NCBI GenBank assembly: GCA_045541135.1 | Contig: JAZQIO010000038.1 | Coordinates: forward strand, 1-64,000 | Origin: CAZNKU01 sp045541135 | Lineage (GTDB): Bacteria; Bacillota; Clostridia; Monoglobales; Firm-18 | Reading direction: 5' to 3' | DNA: 64,000 nucleotides | Shown: in pieces, positions 60,220 to 64,000 of the stretch | Numbering within the stretch: the stretch's first letter is position 1 | How the letters are laid out: the number at the start of each line of letters is the position of its first letter | Made by a program: the position numbers and the translations under genes | Notes under the pieces: generated by a model | Seen by the model: only the letters and a program-made list of their open reading frames with translations | The model's database searches: none | Told to the model about the DNA's origin: nothing

Positions 60220-60999
60220 ATGAAAAAGTCAAAAAACACAAGGATCAGGACAATTATAGTTTTGGTAATTTTATTTGTTTTATTGATTTGCATTGTTGCA
60301 GCAGGATTTTTTGTTTATAAAAACCATAACTCAATTATGGCAGTATATTATATGTATACAAACAAATTAGGTGATCTTGAACAGAATAAGCTTCAAACTG
60401 ATGAAAAGGCGTTGGAGGCAATAAAGGATTACGGCATTGAAACTGTCAGACCACTTTCAGATGAAGAAGCAGAACGCTTGAATGCAGGAGAGTTGACTGA
60501 AGAAGAGGCTGTTGATTTGATTCTCGGAAGAGGAGAAGAAACCGAATCTACGGAAACTGAAGAAACAGGAGCTTCTGCAGAAAACACAGAAAACACAGCT
60601 CCATCAACAAGCCCAACACCTGCAGAAAGCGAAGAAATCAGTGCAAAGAAAGAAGAAATTGCACAGCTTATTGCACAAATGTATGTTTTAAAGGCTAAAT
60701 TTTCGGATGATCTTAAGGCTATTGAGGATTGGGTTAATAGTGAATACTTTTTTTACTATAAGGAATACGGTGGTGCTGAAAATATACCGTACAGTGTAAA
60801 AGCAAAGGTTGGTAAGCTGGCTTATTCCAAGGCGTTAGCGTTGGAAACAGAATGTGACAACAAGGTTAATGACATTTTGTCAAGACTTACAACTCTTTTA
60901 CAGGAAACAGGACAAAGTACAAATATTGTAAGTGAAATAAAAGCAGCATATGATAATGAAAAAATGCTTGCTAAATCTTACTATATGGATCAAATATAG
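60220..60999 (+). CDS. Single-pass membrane protein of unknown function
   Basis: A 259-residue protein with one N-terminal membrane helix (about 10-33, TIIVLVILFVLLICIVAAGFF). A Glu/Thr-rich linker (about 105-145, with repeated E-T-E) follows, then a helical, probably coiled-coil domain (about 145-259, EEISAKKEEIAQLIAQMYVLK, DNKVNDILSRLTTLLQETGQ). No enzyme motif is seen. It begins 24 nt after clpX and may be part of the same transcript. The C-terminal domain is outside or inside depending on topology; the positive N-terminus suggests it faces outward. I do not recognise the family. Confidence 0.7.
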   Translation: MKKSKNTRIRTIIVLVILFVLLICIVAAGFFVYKNHNSIMAVYYMYTNKLGDLEQNKLQTDEKALEAIKDYGIETVRPLSDEEAERLNAGELTEEEAVDLILGRGEETESTETEETGASAENTENTAPSTSPTPAESEEISAKKEEIAQLIAQMYVLKAKFSDDLKAIEDWVNSEYFFYYKEYGGAENIPYSVKAKVGKLAYSKALALETECDNKVNDILSRLTTLLQETGQSTNIVSEIKAAYDNEKMLAKSYYMDQI

Positions 61000-61032
61000 A
61001 AAATGTTAACATATATAGGAGGGATAAATGGC

Positions 61033-64000
61033 ATGAAAAACTTATTTTCAAAAGTTATTTCTTTTGTTGCGATTATTATGTTAGTTGCCGCAGTGGGAGT
61101 AACGGTAAGCGCATACGAATATCCCGATGAGGGCTACTGGGCTAATGAGGCAATAGATGCCGCAATAGAAAACGGTTTGCTCCGCGGAAAAGAAGATGGA
61201 AAAATGCACAGTGAGGATAATCTTACCAGAGCTGAAATGGCGGCTATTATGGTGAGGTCGTTTGGTGCTACTGTAAAGGCAGACGTAAGCGATTATTCTG
61301 ATTTGGTTCCATCGGCATGGTATTATAATGACTTTGCAAAAGCAGTACAGATGAAAGTGTTCGAAGGTGACGGCACGGGACATATGCGTCCGAATGACTT
61401 TATCACCAGAGAAGAAGTATTCACTGTTGTTGCAAGAGCTTTGGTACTTAATGACACGGATTATTCAGTACTCAATAAGTTTAATGATGCAGATGAAATC
61501 AGCAGTTGGGCAAAGGGATATATGAGCATCCTGACTAAAAAGTCATATGTTAACGGTGATAATTTAGGCAATGCTAATCCTAAGAAGAATATAACACGTG
61601 CTGAATTTGCACAGCTTATGCATAATATATTCAGAAATTATTATTCAAAGGCAGATACATATACAGGCGATACCGACAGTCACAGCTCAATGATTAACAC
61701 TGACGGTGTAACATTTAAAAATGTTACAGTAAACGGTGACCTTGTAATTGGTGACGGAGATGCAAACGGTACAATCCGCCTTGAAAATGTTAACATTAAA
61801 GGCAGACTTTTAGTAAGAGGTTCCAACAGAGTAGAGCTTGTAAATACAACTGTTGGAGAAATGGTTGTTGTTAACAACTATAATACAGTAGTGCATTTTG
61901 ATAATTACAGAAATGAAAAGGTGTTTGACGGAATTGTTGAAAATACTAAAGCTACTTTTAAACAAAGAAGTGGCGGCGGTTCTACACCATCATATATTAT
62001 TACATATGATGTAGACGGCGGTACTCCTATAGCCAAAGACAGAGCTTACAGAGGCAGAGAATTTACCTTGCCGGGAGCAACATCTACAACAAAGGCAGGC
62101 TTTGTTCTTAAGGGCTGGATAGTAAACGGTACAGAATATGCACCTGGGGCAAAAGTATCGGGTATTACAGAGGCTACAACAGTTAAAGCTGTCTGGGAAG
62201 CAATAGTAATAACAGAATATACAATTACATTTGATACTGATGGAGGTAGTGTAATTCCTTCCAAAACATTAACAGATGGCGATGACCTTGTGTTACCTGA
62301 TGCAAATTCCACAACAAAGACAGGTTATGTACTTACAGGCTGGATTGTAAACGGTACAGAATATGCACCGGGTACAACAGTAACAGGTATTACAGCAGAT
62401 ACAACGGTTAAGGCTGTATGGAAAGCAGAAACATATGATGTTACCTATGATGTAGACGGTGGTTCTGTGATACCAAACGGAACAGCAACTTATGGCGAAA
62501 ACTTTGTTTTGCCCGGTAATAATGCTACATCTAAGACAGGTTATTACCTGAAAGGTTGGTTAGTAGGCGGTACAGAATATGCACCGGGTGCAACAGTATC
62601 GGGAATTACAGCAGATACAACAGTAAAGGCTGTGTGGGAAGCAGTAACCCCTGAAACAAAGTATGGTTCATACACAGTTAAGTTCTATCAGCAGAACACA
62701 GACCTTACAACATATCAGTATATGTCAGGCGATGATATAACAGTTAACAATGTAGTTGTTGGCAGCTTCACATATACAGCAGATGCTAACAAATATGCAG
62801 GCTTTGACCTTAACATCAACTATATTTCAATTACAAAAGATATTACCGAAAACGGTAATACAGTATTTGAAGTACGTTATGACAGAGAAACATACACAGT
62901 TTCATACGACGTAGATGGAGGTACTTCAATAAATGCAGGAAAAGCATATTACGGAGTAAACTTTACTCTACCTGCTGTTGGTACTACAACAAAGACAGGT
63001 TACACACTTGTCGGTTGGATGGTAAACGGTACAGAATATGCACCGGGTGCTAAAGTATCAGGAATTACAGCAGATATAACTGCAAAAGTAGTATGGAAAG
63101 CTAATACATATATAGTAACTTTCGATGAAAACGGCGGTTCCGATATACCAAACGGCACAGCAACTTATGGACAGGAATTCACATTACCTACAGTTGGATC
63201 AACAACAAAGACAGGTTATGTGCTCAAAGGCTGGATAGTAAACGGTACAGAATATGCACCGGGTGAAAAAGTTTCGGGAATTTCATCAGATACAACAGTT
63301 AAGGCAGTATGGACAGCTGAAACATATGAAATCACATACGATGTAGACGGAGGTTCTCCGATTAATAAGGGTTCTGCAACATATGGTCAGGACTTTACAT
63401 TGCCTGGTATTGGTACCACAACAAAGACAGGTTATGTGTTGGATGGCTGGATGGTAAACGGTACAAAATATGATCCTGGTGAAACAGTATCAGGAATTGC
63501 GGCAGATACAACAGTTAAGGCTGTATGGACAGCTGAAACATATACAATTACTTATAATACAGACGGTGGTAGTATAATCCGTCCTACAACTGTAAAATAT
63601 GGTGATGATTTGACACTTCCTGCAGTTGGAGAAACAACAAAGACTGGTTATGTACTTACAGGCTGGAATGTAAACGGTACAAAATATGCGCCGGGTGCAA
63701 CAGTTTCCGGAATCTCAGCCGATACAACAATCAAGGCTGTATGGGAGCTTGAAAAATACACCATTACATATGATGTAGACGGCGGTTCTGCAATACCAAA
63801 CGGAACAGCAAAATACGGAGAAGGTTTTGTATTGCCTGGTAATAACTCTACAACAAAGACAGGTTTCTACCTGAAAGGCTGGAATGTAAACGGTACAGAA
63901 TATGTACCTGGTGCAACAGTAACAGGTATTGATGCAGATACAACAGTAAAGGCTGTGTGGGAAGCAGTAACACCATCTACAAAATACGGTTCTTATACAG
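61033..64000 (+). CDS. SLH surface protein with an InlB-type repeat array (3' end outside window)
   Basis: This is the start of a long secreted protein, 989 codons within the window. The start is ATG 61033 (an upstream ATG at 61028 stops at once), with AGGAGG just before. It has a signal peptide (about 1-28, ending VTVSA-YE), then three SLH repeats (about 29-210; LTRAEMAAIMVRSFG, FITREEVFTVVARAL, ITRAEFAQLMHNIF). A right-handed-repeat-like beta region follows (about 220-305), a GSGGGS-type linker, and from residue 321 an array of 72-76-residue InlB/Listeria-Bacteroides repeats (…DGG…G(Y/F)…GW.VNGT.Y.PG…). The C-terminal function is beyond the window. It is probably a wall-bound adhesin or enzyme. 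Confidence 0.88.
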   Translation, partial: MKNLFSKVISFVAIIMLVAAVGVTVSAYEYPDEGYWANEAIDAAIENGLLRGKEDGKMHSEDNLTRAEMAAIMVRSFGATVKADVSDYSDLVPSAWYYNDFAKAVQMKVFEGDGTGHMRPNDFITREEVFTVVARALVLNDTDYSVLNKFNDADEISSWAKGYMSILTKKSYVNGDNLGNANPKKNITRAEFAQLMHNIFRNYYSKADTYTGDTDSHSSMINTDGVTFKNVTVNGDLVIGDGDANGTIRLENVNIKGRLLVRGSNRVELVNTTVGEMVVVNNYNTVVHFDNYRNEKVFDGIVENTKATFKQRSGGGSTPSYIITYDVDGGTPIAKDRAYRGREFTLPGATSTTKAGFVLKGWIVNGTEYAPGAKVSGITEATTVKAVWEAIVITEYTITFDTDGGSVIPSKTLTDGDDLVLPDANSTTKTGYVLTGWIVNGTEYAPGTTVTGITADTTVKAVWKAETYDVTYDVDGGSVIPNGTATYGENFVLPGNNATSKTGYYLKGWLVGGTEYAPGATVSGITADTTVKAVWEAVTPETKYGSYTVKFYQQNTDLTTYQYMSGDDITVNNVVVGSFTYTADANKYAGFDLNINYISITKDITENGNTVFEVRYDRETYTVSYDVDGGTSINAGKAYYGVNFTLPAVGTTTKTGYTLVGWMVNGTEYAPGAKVSGITADITAKVVWKANTYIVTFDENGGSDIPNGTATYGQEFTLPTVGSTTKTGYVLKGWIVNGTEYAPGEKVSGISSDTTVKAVWTAETYEITYDVDGGSPINKGSATYGQDFTLPGIGTTTKTGYVLDGWMVNGTKYDPGETVSGIAADTTVKAVWTAETYTITYNTDGGSIIRPTTVKYGDDLTLPAVGETTKTGYVLTGWNVNGTKYAPGATVSGISADTTIKAVWELEKYTITYDVDGGSAIPNGTAKYGEGFVLPGNNSTTKTGFYLKGWNVNGTEYVPGATVTGIDADTTVKAVWEAVTPSTKYGSYT
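61993..63984 (+). repeat. Array of eight InlB-type repeats interrupted by one unrelated module
   Basis: Repeat units start at 61993, 62218, 62434, then (after a 231-bp different module at 62662-62892) at 62893, 63109, 63325, 63541 and 63757. Five units are exactly 216 bp; the others are 225, 228 and 228 bp. The unit that precedes the odd module (62434-62661) is closely matched by the last (63757-63984), and both are followed by YGSYT, so a larger block of about 1.3 kb is itself repeated. Confidence 0.9.

Noticed and set aside
61993..63984. CRISPR-like regular repeats
   Set aside because: The repeats are in frame, 216 bp long, without unique spacers, and encode InlB-type domains.

Overview
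The window looks like the chromosome of a low-GC Gram-positive anaerobe of the class Clostridia, probably gut-associated. This is inferred from the AT-rich sequence, AGGAGG-type ribosome binding sites, TTGACA/TATAAT promoters, U-tailed hairpin terminators, DUF1540/DUF378 small proteins, YycH/YycI-like proteins and five proteins anchored by S-layer homology (SLH) domains. SLH-anchored carbohydrate-active proteins would fit a plant- or glycan-degrading gut Clostridium relative, but the species cannot be named from sequence alone.

Layout. 1-5.2 kb: 3'-truncated potA (minus strand), a TPR membrane protein, murA and an ABC-F ATPase. 5.3-12.1 kb: a DUF378 protein, a small secreted protein behind an 11-bp-periodic Pho-box-like array, then yycH-yycI-response regulator-histidine kinase, and a Na/Pi cotransporter behind a second 11-bp array. 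Together these read as a phosphate-responsive locus. 12.1-16.2 kb: a CapA-like phosphatase, an AraC regulator and an SLH-anchored serpin, followed by an internally deleted second copy of capA that carries a duplicated promoter. 16.2-19.9 kb: an esterase, a B6-vitamer kinase divergent from a C-terminally truncated MocR regulator, and an AraC regulator. 19.9-38.2 kb: a probable surface-glycan locus with three Gfo/Idh/MocA proteins, two more SLH proteins (898 aa and a 2364 aa multidomain protein), an SLH-anchored heparinase II/III-like protein and an AraC regulator. A 71-bp palindromic, MITE-like element lies inside it.

38.2-52.0 kb: a decayed small gene, a YfcE-like phosphodiesterase, a SecD-like lipoprotein, an acetyl-xylan-esterase-like hydrolase, cysK, and a GMP synthase lacking its amidotransferase domain. 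The 3' end of that GMP synthase gene is repeated 1.2 kb downstream, bracketing a small island with an HTH/VbhA-type antitoxin and a Fic toxin. Then come an isochorismatase-family hydrolase, a patatin, a Cys-cluster protein, a PRK06851-type ATPase, a DUF1538 membrane protein coupled to a tandem PII-like protein, and a DUF998 protein. 52.0-64.0 kb: two tRNAs with a duplicated tRNA 3' end, citrate synthase, threonine synthase, DUF1540, a metallophosphoesterase, the tig-clpP-clpX proteostasis operon, a single-pass protein of unknown role, and an SLH protein with a long InlB-type repeat array that runs off the window.

The strongest candidates for something new are the guaA-sited Fic/antitoxin mini-island, the SLH-serpin, the Pho-type locus that includes yycHI, the DUF1538-PII pair and the glycan locus around the 2364 aa protein. 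No CRISPR array, integrase, transposase or rRNA was seen.
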